Shown here in pieces: positions 47,737 through 56,939 of a DNA stretch of 64,000 bases. A program made the position numbers and the translations under genes. Numbering within the stretch: position 1 is the first letter of the stretch; every line of letters begins with the position of its first letter. The notes beneath the pieces are model-generated. The model saw nothing but the letters and a program-made list of their open reading frames with translations. It made no database searches and was not told the DNA's origin. The DNA comes from Helicobacter pullorum NCTC 12824 (lineage in GTDB: Bacteria > Campylobacterota > Campylobacteria > Campylobacterales > Helicobacteraceae), in assembly GCF_017979475.1 (NCBI RefSeq), contig NZ_JAERIT010000007.1:1-64000 (forward strand), read 5' to 3'.

Positions 47737-49038
47737 TTATAATAACATTGCACCAATCATTCCACCAATCAACAATGGAATATTGTAAGCCAAAAATGTT
47801 GGGACACAAGTATCCCAAATATGATTATGCTGTCCATCTGCATTCAAACCAGAAGTAGGACCCAAAGTGCTATCAGATGCTGGACTCCCAGCATCTCCCA
47901 ATGCTCCTGCAATACCAACAAGCAAAATAATTGCTTCTGCACTAAAGCCCAATTTCAAGGCTAAAGGACAATAAATTGCAGCAATAATAGGCAATGTCCC
48001 AAAAGAAGTGCCAATCCCCATTGTTACTAGCAATCCTATCAACAGCATCATCAATGCACCACCAAACTGCCCACCAGAAAGCGAAGAAACTGCCTCAACA
48101 AGTGATTCAATGGCTCCTGTCTCTTTTAACACATTCCCATACCCAGCAGCCACCAACATCACAAATGCAATAAATGACATCATTTTAAAGCCATCTTCCA
48201 TAACAATATCAACATTGCTCCATTTAATCGCCCCAAAAACAATCATAACCAACAATCCAGCAAGCCCACCAAGAGGCAAAGAACCCTCTACAATCTGCAC
48301 CACAAAAGCCACAATTGCCCCAAATAAAACCCCATAATCTTGCTTTTGCATTTTAGGATTGTCCAAATGTTTTAAAACATTTTCTTCTAAAAAAGTATTT
48401 TGGTATTCCCTAGGCTTCTTATAAAATACAAAAATTGCCAAAAGTAAGCCTACAAGCATGCTCACTCCGCCAATCCACATCACACTTGAAATATCATTCA
48501 AGCTAACATTAACTCCATTTTGCACCAATTGATCTCTCAAAATTGTATGAAAAATCAAACCAAATCCAACACTAAAGCTCACATAAGGCGCTTTCAATCC
48601 AAAAGTCAAAGCACAAGCAACCGCTCTTCTATCAATTTTCAAACGATTCATCAAAGGTAAAAGTGGAGGAATAAGAATGGGGATAAAAGCAATATGCACA
48701 GGAATAAGATTTTGCGAAAAACACGCAAAAAAAGCAATAAAAAGACAAAACATTAAACGACGATTTTGAATAAAATTTGCAATATAATGAATCAAAATAG
48801 GGGTAAGATTCGTCTTAGAAATAGCACTTGCTAAAGCCCCCAAAAGAATATAGCTTAAAGCAGTTTCCAAATTTCCAGACATTCCTGCTATTAGAGTATC
48901 AATGCTCTTTTCTACACCCAAACCAGCCATTACTCCCGCCACCAAAGCAGAAATCAAAATCGCCAATAACACATTCAATTTTGCCAAACAAAGCACACTC
49001 ATCACAAGAATAGAAACCACGACAGGATTAGTTAGCAT
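47737..49038 (-). CDS. Na+/H+ antiporter-type membrane protein (YuiF-like)
   Basis: A 433-residue polytopic protein with about twelve hydrophobic segments. The GIGTSFGTLPIIAAIYCPLA motif near residue 340 and GALGDAGSPASDSTLGPT near 380 match the YuiF/NhaC-related family of the ion-transporter superfamily. The ion or substrate (Na+, or an amino acid such as histidine) is uncertain. It overlaps the upstream DUF89 gene by 7 bp. Confidence 0.8.
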   Translation of the reverse strand: MLTNPVVVSILVMSVLCLAKLNVLLAILISALVAGVMAGLGVEKSIDTLIAGMSGNLETALSYILLGALASAISKTNLTPILIHYIANFIQNRRLMFCLFIAFFACFSQNLIPVHIAFIPILIPPLLPLMNRLKIDRRAVACALTFGLKAPYVSFSVGFGLIFHTILRDQLVQNGVNVSLNDISSVMWIGGVSMLVGLLLAIFVFYKKPREYQNTFLEENVLKHLDNPKMQKQDYGVLFGAIVAFVVQIVEGSLPLGGLAGLLVMIVFGAIKWSNVDIVMEDGFKMMSFIAFVMLVAAGYGNVLKETGAIESLVEAVSSLSGGQFGGALMMLLIGLLVTMGIGTSFGTLPIIAAIYCPLALKLGFSAEAIILLVGIAGALGDAGSPASDSTLGPTSGLNADGQHNHIWDTCVPTFLAYNIPLLIGGMIGAMLL

Positions 49039-49961
49039 ACCAAGCCTTTATGCAAAATATAAGGGGATAGCAATACAAGCTCCCCCAATTTTTTATTTAA
49101 ATAATCTGCAATCACATTGCATTTAATTTTAAAAAGAAAAAATATTCTAGAATCTTCTCTAGCTATTTTCTCCATTGATTCAAAATTCCCCATACCCTTT
49201 GCAAACACCAAATCTGCCTCTTTAAATATTGTTTGGGATTGAACATTCGCCAAGGGATAAATAAACCCCGGACTTGGCACTCCACTATCCACCACTTCAC
49301 AAAGAGCAAAAAGCCTAGAATGGCTATTTTTAAGATCATTCAAAGTGATATCATTGATAATTTCCATTCCACGAACAAAATAAAAAATTTGCATTTGCGG
49401 ATAGCAATCTTTCAAAACTTCTATCAAAATCTCATCTAGCTCATTTTCTCCCGCATTATCCCCAATATAAACAAGCTTTTTAGTTTCCTTCAAACGCTCC
49501 AACAAAGCCTCCAAATGGAAATAAGCAAAATCTGTATGAAAAATTTTATTGCTTTCTTCTTCTATATCATAAGAATGTTCTGCACCATAATCTATAACAT
49601 TTCCAAGAACCGCACAAGAAATAGCAAAAGCCAATCTATCTTCCTTTGACATAGGAGCCATTCTTTCAAGCAATTTTTCTTTGATTTTCCTTGCTTTTAT
49701 TATGCTTTGTTTTTTAATTTCGCTATAAGGTGCATTATTTTGCAAGACTTGTGAAATTTTATCATACAAGACAACTGCTAAAAGCGTAGGTGGAATCTCT
49801 ATATCTTCCCCAAAAACTATACCAAATTTTTCTGCAAAAAATGCAAGAGCTTCCTTTTGATAATTATCCAAAACTTTTTTACTTTCTTGCTCAATCAATT
49901 CTATCTCACAAAAATCGACATTTTTAGCTGTCCTTATTGCTTGTTTTGCCAAACACTCCAA
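49032..49961 (-). CDS. DUF89/ARMT1-like damage-control phosphatase
   Basis: 309 residues from a TTG. The family motif is YIGDNAGENELDEILIEVL near residue 158, where the aspartate binds metal; family members remove phosphate from damaged sugar phosphates and related metabolites. In-frame codons just upstream encode the cysteine that completes an N-terminal CLEC pair, so the true start may be an ATT at 49982 overlapping the previous stop, with AAGGA before it. A nearby ATG is out of frame. Substrate unknown. Confidence 0.75.
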   Translation of the reverse strand: MECLAKQAIRTAKNVDFCEIELIEQESKKVLDNYQKEALAFFAEKFGIVFGEDIEIPPTLLAVVLYDKISQVLQNNAPYSEIKKQSIIKARKIKEKLLERMAPMSKEDRLAFAISCAVLGNVIDYGAEHSYDIEEESNKIFHTDFAYFHLEALLERLKETKKLVYIGDNAGENELDEILIEVLKDCYPQMQIFYFVRGMEIINDITLNDLKNSHSRLFALCEVVDSGVPSPGFIYPLANVQSQTIFKEADLVFAKGMGNFESMEKIAREDSRIFFLFKIKCNVIADYLNKKLGELVLLSPYILHKGLVC

Positions 49962-49977
49962 GCATCTATTTTCTAAA

Positions 49978-50463
49978 TTAATCTTCTATTCCTTCTTTTG
50001 GTTTTGAATCAACAACCTTACCCCACATCATTTTATATTTTCTTTTAAGAAACTCTATCTCTTCTTGTGCCACTTTTAGCTGCTCTCTTAAAAGTGCTAT
50101 TGTTTTTTTATCATCTTCATAAACTTCTTGCGTATTAAAAAGCGCATCTTTAAGGAATTGATTCTCACTTTTCACACTCAAAATAGTCTCTTCTTTTGCA
50201 CTCATTACTTTTTCATGCAAACTAAGAATCGTGCCGATAGTTTTTTCTACAAACTCACTATCCACGCCCCCACTATGATTCTCCACCATTACCGCATTTC
50301 CGGTAGTATGCACAACAGCTTTTGTCCCACTCCCTGCATCAATCATAAATTCGCCATTTTCTTGCTTCCCTTTTAGCTCTCCATTTGCCACCATTTCCAA
50401 AATTTTTTCTCTAGTCAAATTTGCCAATGTAGAAAATTCTTCGATTTTAACCCAAGTTTCCAT
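49978..50463 (-). CDS. DUF3972-like protein with MerR-like N terminus and coiled coil
   Basis: A 161-residue protein. The first 45 residues (WVKIEEFSTLANLTREKILEMVANGELKGK) resemble a small excisionase/MerR-like helix-turn-helix; residues about 85-150 are a long charged coiled coil. The layout resembles DUF3972 proteins of Campylobacterota, whose function is unknown. It starts 9 bp after purE. It may bind DNA or act as a scaffold; I cannot say which. Confidence 0.6.
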   Translation of the reverse strand: METWVKIEEFSTLANLTREKILEMVANGELKGKQENGEFMIDAGSGTKAVVHTTGNAVMVENHSGGVDSEFVEKTIGTILSLHEKVMSAKEETILSVKSENQFLKDALFNTQEVYEDDKKTIALLREQLKVAQEEIEFLKRKYKMMWGKVVDSKPKEGIED

Positions 50464-50471
50464 ATATTTCC

Positions 50472-50966
50472 CTACAAAATTACCTCAATATCTTGAGAAT
50501 CCAATTCCACATTCTTTGCTTTCATCACTCTATCTTCTCGCAATTTTCCCTCTAATTCTGCATTTTCCAAAGCCAGAATCTGCATTGCCAAATAAGCACT
50601 ATTTACCGCTCCAGTTTTACCCAATGCCACAGTTGCCACAGGCATACCAGAAGGCATTTGAACTGTTGATAACAAAGAATCCAATCCGTCCAAAGCCCCA
50701 CCCTTTAAAGGCACACCTATAACAGGTTTTGTTGTCATTGAAGCCACTGCTCCAGCCAAATGTGCCGCCATTCCAGCTGCTGCGATAAAAACTTTTGCTC
50801 CCTTTTGCTCTGCTTGTTTAACATATTCTTTAGTTCGGTTTGGGCTTCTATGTGCAGAGCTAATAACCACTTCATAAGACACATCAAACTTTTTTAAAAC
50901 ACTAATGCACTCACTCATTACTTCATAATCACTCTTGCTACCCATCAAAATTGCTACAAATTCCAT
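50472..50966 (-). CDS. purE: N5-carboxyaminoimidazole ribonucleotide mutase
   Basis: Purine synthesis enzyme moving the carboxyl group of N5-CAIR to give CAIR. The start at 50966 (MEFVAILMGSKSD) follows AAGGAG; the open frame extends upstream through a hydrophobic stretch that belongs to another gene on a different frame. Motifs MGSKSDYEVM, SAHRSPNRT and AAGMAAHLAGAVAS are as in the family. The length of 164 residues is normal. Confidence 0.95.
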   Translation of the reverse strand: MEFVAILMGSKSDYEVMSECISVLKKFDVSYEVVISSAHRSPNRTKEYVKQAEQKGAKVFIAAAGMAAHLAGAVASMTTKPVIGVPLKGGALDGLDSLLSTVQMPSGMPVATVALGKTGAVNSAYLAMQILALENAELEGKLREDRVMKAKNVELDSQDIEVIL

Positions 50967-50974
50967 AGTTCTCC

Positions 50975-51160
50975 TTATATTGTTGATAAACCTACACCTA
51001 TGCCTATTAAAAATCCTCCAACAAGCACAAACAAAAACAAATAAAAAAATAAATACAAAAATGCTGGCAACAGCACCAACCACCAAGACCATTGAATCTT
51101 ATTTGTTAATTTTAAAGCAATCAACAAAAGCTGCAATCCAACAAAAAATAATTCTGTCAT
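50975..51160 (-). CDS. small membrane protein of unknown function
   Basis: 61 residues, almost wholly hydrophobic, with two transmembrane helices around the motif KLTNKIQWSWWLVLLP. Tiny proteins of this pattern occur in phages and bacteria without known role. The ATG directly follows the stop of the CorC-like gene, and the stop lies 8 bp before purE, so it sits inside an operon. Confidence 0.6.
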   Translation of the reverse strand: MTELFFVGLQLLLIALKLTNKIQWSWWLVLLPAFLYLFFYLFLFVLVGGFLIGIGVGLSTI

Positions 51161-52486
51161 TTATTCTTCGTCCATTTCAAAAGGTTTTTTTCTCGCTTTA
51201 ATACGCACAATTCTAGCACCCTCAGTAGCCAAAACCTCATATTCACAGAACTCATCACTAATAACATCGCCAACTACTGGCATACGCTCCAACAAATTAA
51301 AAACATACCCACCAATAGTAACCTGCTCTGTATCCTCTTCAAAAGAAATTCCAAGCACATCAGCAACTCTTTCTAAATCCAGCATTCCATCAAAAGAGTA
51401 TGTATCCTCATCGATTTTGTGGTAATCCTCACTCTTCTTGTCATGCTCATCAGAAATATCCCCAATGACTTCCTCCAAAATATCTTCCATCGTCAATAAC
51501 CCAGCAGTTCCACCATATTCATCCACTACTAGCGCAGTATGTATCTGTCTGCGATTCATCTGCAATAAAATATTAGAAATCGAGGCACTCTCTGGGACAA
51601 TAATCATCTCTCTAACAAGTTTTTCTAATTCTCTTGAAGGATTCTCTGACAACATAGTCTCCAGCAAATCCCTTAAATGCACCATTCCAATAATATTATC
51701 TTTTCCTTCTTTGCAATATGGATAACGCGTGTGTTTGGTAGTTGTTACAATTTGCATATTTTCTTCATAGCTATTATCATCATACAAACAAATCATATCT
51801 TTCCGCGGTGTCATAATCTCTTTTGCCATTGTATCAGAAAAGCTCACCGCATTTTGGATAATCTCATTTTCTATGGTATCTAAATAACCACCCTTTAAGC
51901 TTTCTCCAACAATGATTTTTAGCTCTTCTTCTGAATGCGCACTCTCCTCCCCTTCACTTGCAGGCTTGATATTGATAGTATGAAGAATCATAGCAGCAAT
52001 AAAATCAAAAATTTTAATCACAGGATAAAAAACAATCCAAAACCAATGCAAAGGTCGAGCTACCAATAATACAGATTTTTCTGCCTTAGCTATTGCGATA
52101 GATTTAGGCACAATCTCACCTACAACCACATGCAAAAGCGTGATAAAGCTAAAAGCGATGACAAAACTCACAGAATGCAACAAAACAGGATTTTCTCCAA
52201 TAAAATATTTAAAAGGAACTTCCAATAATCTAGCAACTGCTGGCTCTCCAATCCAACCAAGCCCAAGAGATGAAAGGGTGATTCCAAGCTGCGTTGCAGA
52301 GAGATAAGAATCTAGTTTTCCTGTAATTTTTAAGGCAAGCTTTGCACTTGGAACCTCACGCTTTACCAACTCTTCCAACCTTGAACGACGTATTTTGACA
52401 ATAGCAAATTCAGAAAGAACAAAAAAACCATTTAATAAGACAAGAAATAAAGCAAGAATGGACAGCAAAATCGAATCAACTTCCAA
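51161..52486 (-). CDS. CorC/HlyC-type transporter-associated protein (DUF21-CBS-CorC_HlyC)
   Basis: A 441-residue hemolysin-family protein. It has an N-terminal DUF21 region with four hydrophobic segments (about 1-190), a CBS pair (around 210-340, with EIMTPRKDMICL and AGLLTMEDILEEVIGDI), and a C-terminal CorC_HlyC domain. Family members are linked to magnesium or cobalt efflux. The old name hemolysin should not be taken as a toxin activity. Confidence 0.88.
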   Translation of the reverse strand: MEVDSILLSILALFLVLLNGFFVLSEFAIVKIRRSRLEELVKREVPSAKLALKITGKLDSYLSATQLGITLSSLGLGWIGEPAVARLLEVPFKYFIGENPVLLHSVSFVIAFSFITLLHVVVGEIVPKSIAIAKAEKSVLLVARPLHWFWIVFYPVIKIFDFIAAMILHTINIKPASEGEESAHSEEELKIIVGESLKGGYLDTIENEIIQNAVSFSDTMAKEIMTPRKDMICLYDDNSYEENMQIVTTTKHTRYPYCKEGKDNIIGMVHLRDLLETMLSENPSRELEKLVREMIIVPESASISNILLQMNRRQIHTALVVDEYGGTAGLLTMEDILEEVIGDISDEHDKKSEDYHKIDEDTYSFDGMLDLERVADVLGISFEEDTEQVTIGGYVFNLLERMPVVGDVISDEFCEYEVLATEGARIVRIKARKKPFEMDEE

Positions 52487-52533
52487 AAAATTCTCCTTAA
52501 AATTTTAAAAATTAAAGTTATTATAGCATAATA

Positions 52534-53379
52534 TTATTCTTGAATCTCTTTTTCTAACTCTTTGATAAATACTTCATTAATTCCCCTGCTTAAACTCATA
52601 CCAAAAAGTAAAATTGCCCACGAAAGATACACCCAAATAAACAAAAACAATAAAATGCTAAAAGAACCATATAATGTCAAATAGGCTTTATTATAAAACA
52701 CATAATACACAAAACCCCATTTACAAAGCGACCACAACAACGCTGTAAAAAGAGAGCTCAAAAGTGTATTTTTTGTGCTAATATAAACATTAGCAGAAAT
52801 TTTAAATAGCACAAAAAATATTGCCCAAGTTACCAAATAAGGCGTTATGCGAAACAACCAAAGCATAAAATCTTTATAACCCAAAATATCCAAATAAGCA
52901 TAAGCCTTAGCACTTAAATAAATAGAAAATAAGATTCCAACAGGAAAAAGCGTCATACATGTCCAATAAACTGCCAAAGAATCCCAGAATCCACGAGGCT
53001 TTGTATGAAAGATTTTTCCAGCAATAAATTGATAATTTTTAAAAAATAAAATCGAGGTAACAAAAGCATAAAAAAGCCCCATTCCACCAAGTTTGGTAGA
53101 ATTTGCCAAAAAGCTATCCATATACTCCAAAAAAACATCAGAATAAGTAGGCAAGAAATTAGTAATGACTAAATTTTTAAAACTCTCCAAATATTCTTTG
53201 AATTCAGGCAAAGCCGCCACCAAAGAAAAAACAATCAAAAGCATCGGCAAAAGCGCAAATATAGTATAAAAACTAAGACTTGCTGCAAAATACAGCAAAT
53301 CTCCTTTTAAAAAAATATACAAATGCTTTGATAAAAGAATCATCTTTTCTTTAATTTTGTCAAGAAAATATAATTTCAC
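52534..53379 (-). CDS. YihY/BrkB-family inner-membrane protein
   Basis: A 281-residue protein with about six transmembrane segments. The N-terminal GDLLYFAASLSFYTIFALLPMLLI segment and the C-terminal YGSFSILLFLFIWVYLSWAILLFG are characteristic of YihY (once called ribonuclease BN). No catalytic site is visible and the biochemical role is unclear. It starts 9 bp after bioB. Confidence 0.85.
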   Translation of the reverse strand: MKLYFLDKIKEKMILLSKHLYIFLKGDLLYFAASLSFYTIFALLPMLLIVFSLVAALPEFKEYLESFKNLVITNFLPTYSDVFLEYMDSFLANSTKLGGMGLFYAFVTSILFFKNYQFIAGKIFHTKPRGFWDSLAVYWTCMTLFPVGILFSIYLSAKAYAYLDILGYKDFMLWLFRITPYLVTWAIFFVLFKISANVYISTKNTLLSSLFTALLWSLCKWGFVYYVFYNKAYLTLYGSFSILLFLFIWVYLSWAILLFGMSLSRGINEVFIKELEKEIQE

Positions 53380-53388
53380 TCGCTGCCT

Positions 53389-54228
53389 TCACTCACAACT
53401 TGTAGCTATACCATAACCATAACTTTTAATTCTCTCAACCTCTTCTTTTGGTTTATTTCCTTTTGTGGTAAGATAATCCCCCAAAACAACCGCATTAATT
53501 CCACATTCAAAAAGCTCTTTTTGATCTTCCCCAAAAACCCTCTCTCTACCTCCAGCTATCATTAATCTTGCATTAGGCAAATATTCTCTTGCTAACTTTA
53601 CACATTCTAATGCTTCTTGCCTAGTTAAAACTTCTTGAGTGAGAGGCAAAGCGGGATTTGGAATGAAAAAATTAACCGGGGAACTATGTGGATTTAAAGT
53701 CTGCAAGGCATACAATAAATCCATTCTATCCTGCCAAGATTCACCCATTCCAAAAATCCCTCCGCTACACAAACCAAGCCCCACTTCCAAAGCATTCTCA
53801 CAGGTTTGATACCGCTCATCAAAGCTATGCGTTGTGCAAATTTTTGGAAAAAAATTCTTGCAAGCCTCTAAATTATGGTTATAGCTTGCAATTCCAGAAT
53901 CTTTTAATTCTTTCAAAGCCTCTTTAGATGCAATCCCATTACAGCCAATTAAATGCAAATGCAAACCCTCTGCGACAATTGCCCTAGCAGCCTTTGAAAC
54001 ATACTCTACTCTCTTATCATCAAGATTCCTTCCACTTGTAACCAAACAAAATCCCAAAGCCCCATTTTTGGCAGCTTCTTTTGCCTCAAAAACAATTTGC
54101 TCAATAGGCTTTAGTCTATATCTTTCAATGTCTGCATTATATTTCGCGCTTTGGGTGCAATATGCACAATCCTCAGCACAGCTTCCACTTGAAATATTTG
54201 AAATTGTGCACAAAAAAATATCACTCAT
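53389..54228 (-). CDS. bioB: biotin synthase
   Basis: Radical SAM enzyme that inserts sulfur into dethiobiotin. The 279-residue protein carries the SAM-cluster motif CAEDCAYC near residue 17, the conserved GFCLVTSGR and CSGGIFGMGES segments, and later arginine ARLMIAGGRE. It is somewhat shorter than the E. coli enzyme, at both ends, like other Helicobacter versions. It lies 14 bp after the pyridoxamine-oxidase-like gene. Confidence 0.94.
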   Translation of the reverse strand: MSDIFLCTISNISSGSCAEDCAYCTQSAKYNADIERYRLKPIEQIVFEAKEAAKNGALGFCLVTSGRNLDDKRVEYVSKAARAIVAEGLHLHLIGCNGIASKEALKELKDSGIASYNHNLEACKNFFPKICTTHSFDERYQTCENALEVGLGLCSGGIFGMGESWQDRMDLLYALQTLNPHSSPVNFFIPNPALPLTQEVLTRQEALECVKLAREYLPNARLMIAGGRERVFGEDQKELFECGINAVVLGDYLTTKGNKPKEEVERIKSYGYGIATSCE

Positions 54229-54242
54229 CTCTTTCCTTAAAT

Positions 54243-54644
54243 TTAATATTTTAATATCTCTTCTCTTCCACCAAAATCTTGAATCTTAATACTCACATTC
54301 TCCAAATAAAAAACAACAAAATTTGGATTTTTTGGATTTTGATAAATATTTTCAAGAGTTGGATATTTTTCAAACATTGCCTCTTTGAGTGCCAAATCAT
54401 CATCAAACTTCACTTCTCCACGAATCCTAATCCACTTATCCTTGCCATCAAAAGCACTCAATTCCACCCCGGCAAAATTCTGCATATGCTTATACATACC
54501 TTTTTGATTAGAAGTGCAAAAATAAAGCTTTCCATTTTTGTATAAAGCAGATTTAATAGGACGCACTCTTGGATTGCCACAAGTCCCTTTTGTCGCCAAA
54601 AAAGTAACATTCTCATCTAAAAAATCTAATATCTCTTGTGTCAT
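54243..54644 (-). CDS. pyridoxamine 5'-phosphate oxidase-family protein
   Basis: A 133-residue small split-barrel flavoprotein. The N-terminal FLATKGTCGNPRVRPIKSALYKNGKLYFCT pattern is typical of the family, which binds FMN or F420-like cofactors. It is too short to be the PdxH enzyme of vitamin B6 synthesis and is more like general stress or nitroreductase-type members. It follows topA by three bases. Confidence 0.82.
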   Translation of the reverse strand: MTQEILDFLDENVTFLATKGTCGNPRVRPIKSALYKNGKLYFCTSNQKGMYKHMQNFAGVELSAFDGKDKWIRIRGEVKFDDDLALKEAMFEKYPTLENIYQNPKNPNFVVFYLENVSIKIQDFGGREEILKY

Positions 54645-54647
54645 AAT

Positions 54648-56870
54648 TCACTCCTTTGTTTTATTTTCTGTATCTTCAATACGCTCTTTGCAGGCAATAC
54701 ACTCCAAAATAGGCTTTTTGCGATAAAGTCTTTTTGCCATCAAAGAATCGCATTTGGGACAATGAATATTAGTAGGCTCATAAGTCGAGATAAAGTCGCA
54801 TTTTGGATAATTCCCACAACCATAAAATTTACCTCTTCTACTCATTCTCTCCAAAATCTCCCCTCCACATTTAGGGCATTTCACACCTTCTATTGCCTTT
54901 TTGGTATTAGAGATTGGATTAAGAGCCTTTGTGTTTTTGCAATCTGGATACCCGCTGCAAGCCAAAAACTCTCCATTTTTCCCATATTTTTTCAACATTG
55001 GCTTACCACATTTCTCACACACCCCATAATCTTCATTGCTTTCTTGATTTGTCTCTGTTTCTTTTTTGATATATTTGCATTTAGGGTAACCACTACAACC
55101 AACAAATTCTCCAAATCTACCACTTCTTTTAATCAATTCCTTCCCACAAAGCGGACAAATCTCACCAGTTGGGATTGCTACTTTTTGACTTTGTATAATC
55201 GTCTTGCCTTCATTGACTTTTTGGATAAAAGGCTCATAAAAATCCCACAAAAGCTTTTGCCAATCTTGTTTGTTTTCTGCAATTTCATCGAGCTTTTCTT
55301 CCAAACTTGCTGTAAATTTAGAATCTACAATTTCCAAAAAATATTTCTCCAAAAGTTCCACAACTTTAAAAGCAACTTCTTGAGGCTTAATTTGTTTCTT
55401 TTCAATTTTGATATATTCACGCGAATTAAGAAGTGAGATTGTCGGTGCATAAGTGCTTGGACGACCTATTCCTAGAGATTCTAATGTTTTAATCAAACTT
55501 GCTTCTGAGAATCTCGCTGGAGGCTCTGTTTGATGCTCACTAGCTCCGCATTTTTCTAGCTCTAAAGTCTCTCCGATTTTCAAATTTGGCAACAATTTAT
55601 CTTTATCCTCATTGCTTAAAACCCTATAAAATCCATCAAAAATAAGCTTTCTACCACTAATTTTTAACAAAGATTCACTAGAAGCTACAAAAATATTTTG
55701 CAATTCAAACTCTGCATCATTCATCTGTGAAGCCAAAAATCGATTATAAATCAAAGAATAAAGTTTCAGCTCATCTCCTTTGAGATATTGTGCTGCAACT
55801 TGTGGAGTAAAATCAATCAAAGTAGGTCTAATCGCCTCGTGTGCTTCTTGTGCTCCCTTTGCCTTTGTAGCATAATTTTTTGGCTTATTTGGAATGTATT
55901 TTTTCCCATAATTTTTATCTATAAACTCTCTAGCCTCATCTTGTGCTACTTTGGCGATATTTAAACTATCTGTCCTCATATAAGTAATCACTCCCATAGA
56001 ACCTTTATGAGTCATTACTCCTTCATAGAGTTTTTGTGCTGTTTGCATTGTCTTAGAGGGTGAAAATCCCAAAATAGAACTTGCGCTTTGTTGGAGTGTT
56101 GAAGTCATAAATGGCGGGGGAGTGCTAACTTTACGCTTTTTATTTTCAATTTCCTTTACTTCAAATTTGGCTTTTTTTAGCTTTTCTACAATCTCCAAAG
56201 CACGCATCTTATCTTGCAAACTTAACTTTTGTATTTTTTCTCCACTAAATTCAACAAGCTCTGCTTCAAGATTGTCTTTTAAGATAATATCAATTGTATA
56301 ATAAGTGATGGGCTTAAAATTTAGGATTTCTTTTTCTCTATCTACAATAATTTTTAAAGCACTACTTTGCACCCTTCCAGCACTTAAACCTCGCTGAATT
56401 TTAGAGGAAATCAAAGGACTTAGTCGATACCCCACAATCCTATCAAGCAATCTCCTAGCCTGCTGTGCATTGACTTTGTCCATATCAATATAGCGAGGAT
56501 TTTTCAATGAATCCAAAATCGCCTTTTTGGTAATCTCATGGAACACGATTCTAGGCAATTTCAATGGATCTTTGCCAATAGCAGTTGCAATATGGAATCC
56601 TATTGCTTCACCCTCGCGGTCCTCATCGGTTGCGATATAAATGGTTTTAGAATTTTTGGCTAATCTTTTTAACTCATTGACAACATTTTTATGTGATTCA
56701 TCAATTTTGTATTCTGGAACAAACTCTTGATTGTCAATTTTAATTCCAAAAGTGTGTTTTGGTAAATCTCTAATATGCCCTTTTGAGGCAATTACCTCAT
56801 AATTATTCCCCACAAAGTTTTTAATTGTTTTTGCTTTGGTTGGAGATTCTACAATAATTAAATCTTTCAA
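54648..56870 (-). CDS. topA: DNA topoisomerase I
   Basis: A 740-residue type IA topoisomerase that relaxes negative supercoils. The TOPRIM domain starts at residue 4 (IVESPTKAKTI) with ATDEDREGEA near 78; the active-site tyrosine is in GVITYMRTDS near 297. Four C-terminal four-cysteine zinc fingers follow (CPLCGKE, CEKCGKP, CPKCGGE, CPKCDSL). The opposite strand has a long open frame, which is a shadow. Confidence 0.97.
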   Translation of the reverse strand: MKDLIIVESPTKAKTIKNFVGNNYEVIASKGHIRDLPKHTFGIKIDNQEFVPEYKIDESHKNVVNELKRLAKNSKTIYIATDEDREGEAIGFHIATAIGKDPLKLPRIVFHEITKKAILDSLKNPRYIDMDKVNAQQARRLLDRIVGYRLSPLISSKIQRGLSAGRVQSSALKIIVDREKEILNFKPITYYTIDIILKDNLEAELVEFSGEKIQKLSLQDKMRALEIVEKLKKAKFEVKEIENKKRKVSTPPPFMTSTLQQSASSILGFSPSKTMQTAQKLYEGVMTHKGSMGVITYMRTDSLNIAKVAQDEAREFIDKNYGKKYIPNKPKNYATKAKGAQEAHEAIRPTLIDFTPQVAAQYLKGDELKLYSLIYNRFLASQMNDAEFELQNIFVASSESLLKISGRKLIFDGFYRVLSNEDKDKLLPNLKIGETLELEKCGASEHQTEPPARFSEASLIKTLESLGIGRPSTYAPTISLLNSREYIKIEKKQIKPQEVAFKVVELLEKYFLEIVDSKFTASLEEKLDEIAENKQDWQKLLWDFYEPFIQKVNEGKTIIQSQKVAIPTGEICPLCGKELIKRSGRFGEFVGCSGYPKCKYIKKETETNQESNEDYGVCEKCGKPMLKKYGKNGEFLACSGYPDCKNTKALNPISNTKKAIEGVKCPKCGGEILERMSRRGKFYGCGNYPKCDFISTYEPTNIHCPKCDSLMAKRLYRKKPILECIACKERIEDTENKTKE

Positions 56871-56939
56871 AACTATTCCCTATTTTAGAAAATTTTTCTA
56901 ATCATACAAAAATTTTACAATAAATATCAATAATTCCCT

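Noticed and set aside
50967..51092. Long N-terminal extension of purE
   Set aside because: The extended frame runs through an overlapping membrane-protein gene; AAGGAG marks the later ATG at 50966.
51161..52486. Hemolysin toxin
   Set aside because: The DUF21-CBS-CorC domain order belongs to ion-transport-associated proteins; the hemolysin label is historical.
54636..55436. 266-codon open frame antisense to topA
   Set aside because: It lies wholly against the zinc-finger part of topA, its residues are phenylalanine- and isoleucine-rich as expected for a shadow frame, and it has no ribosome-binding site.
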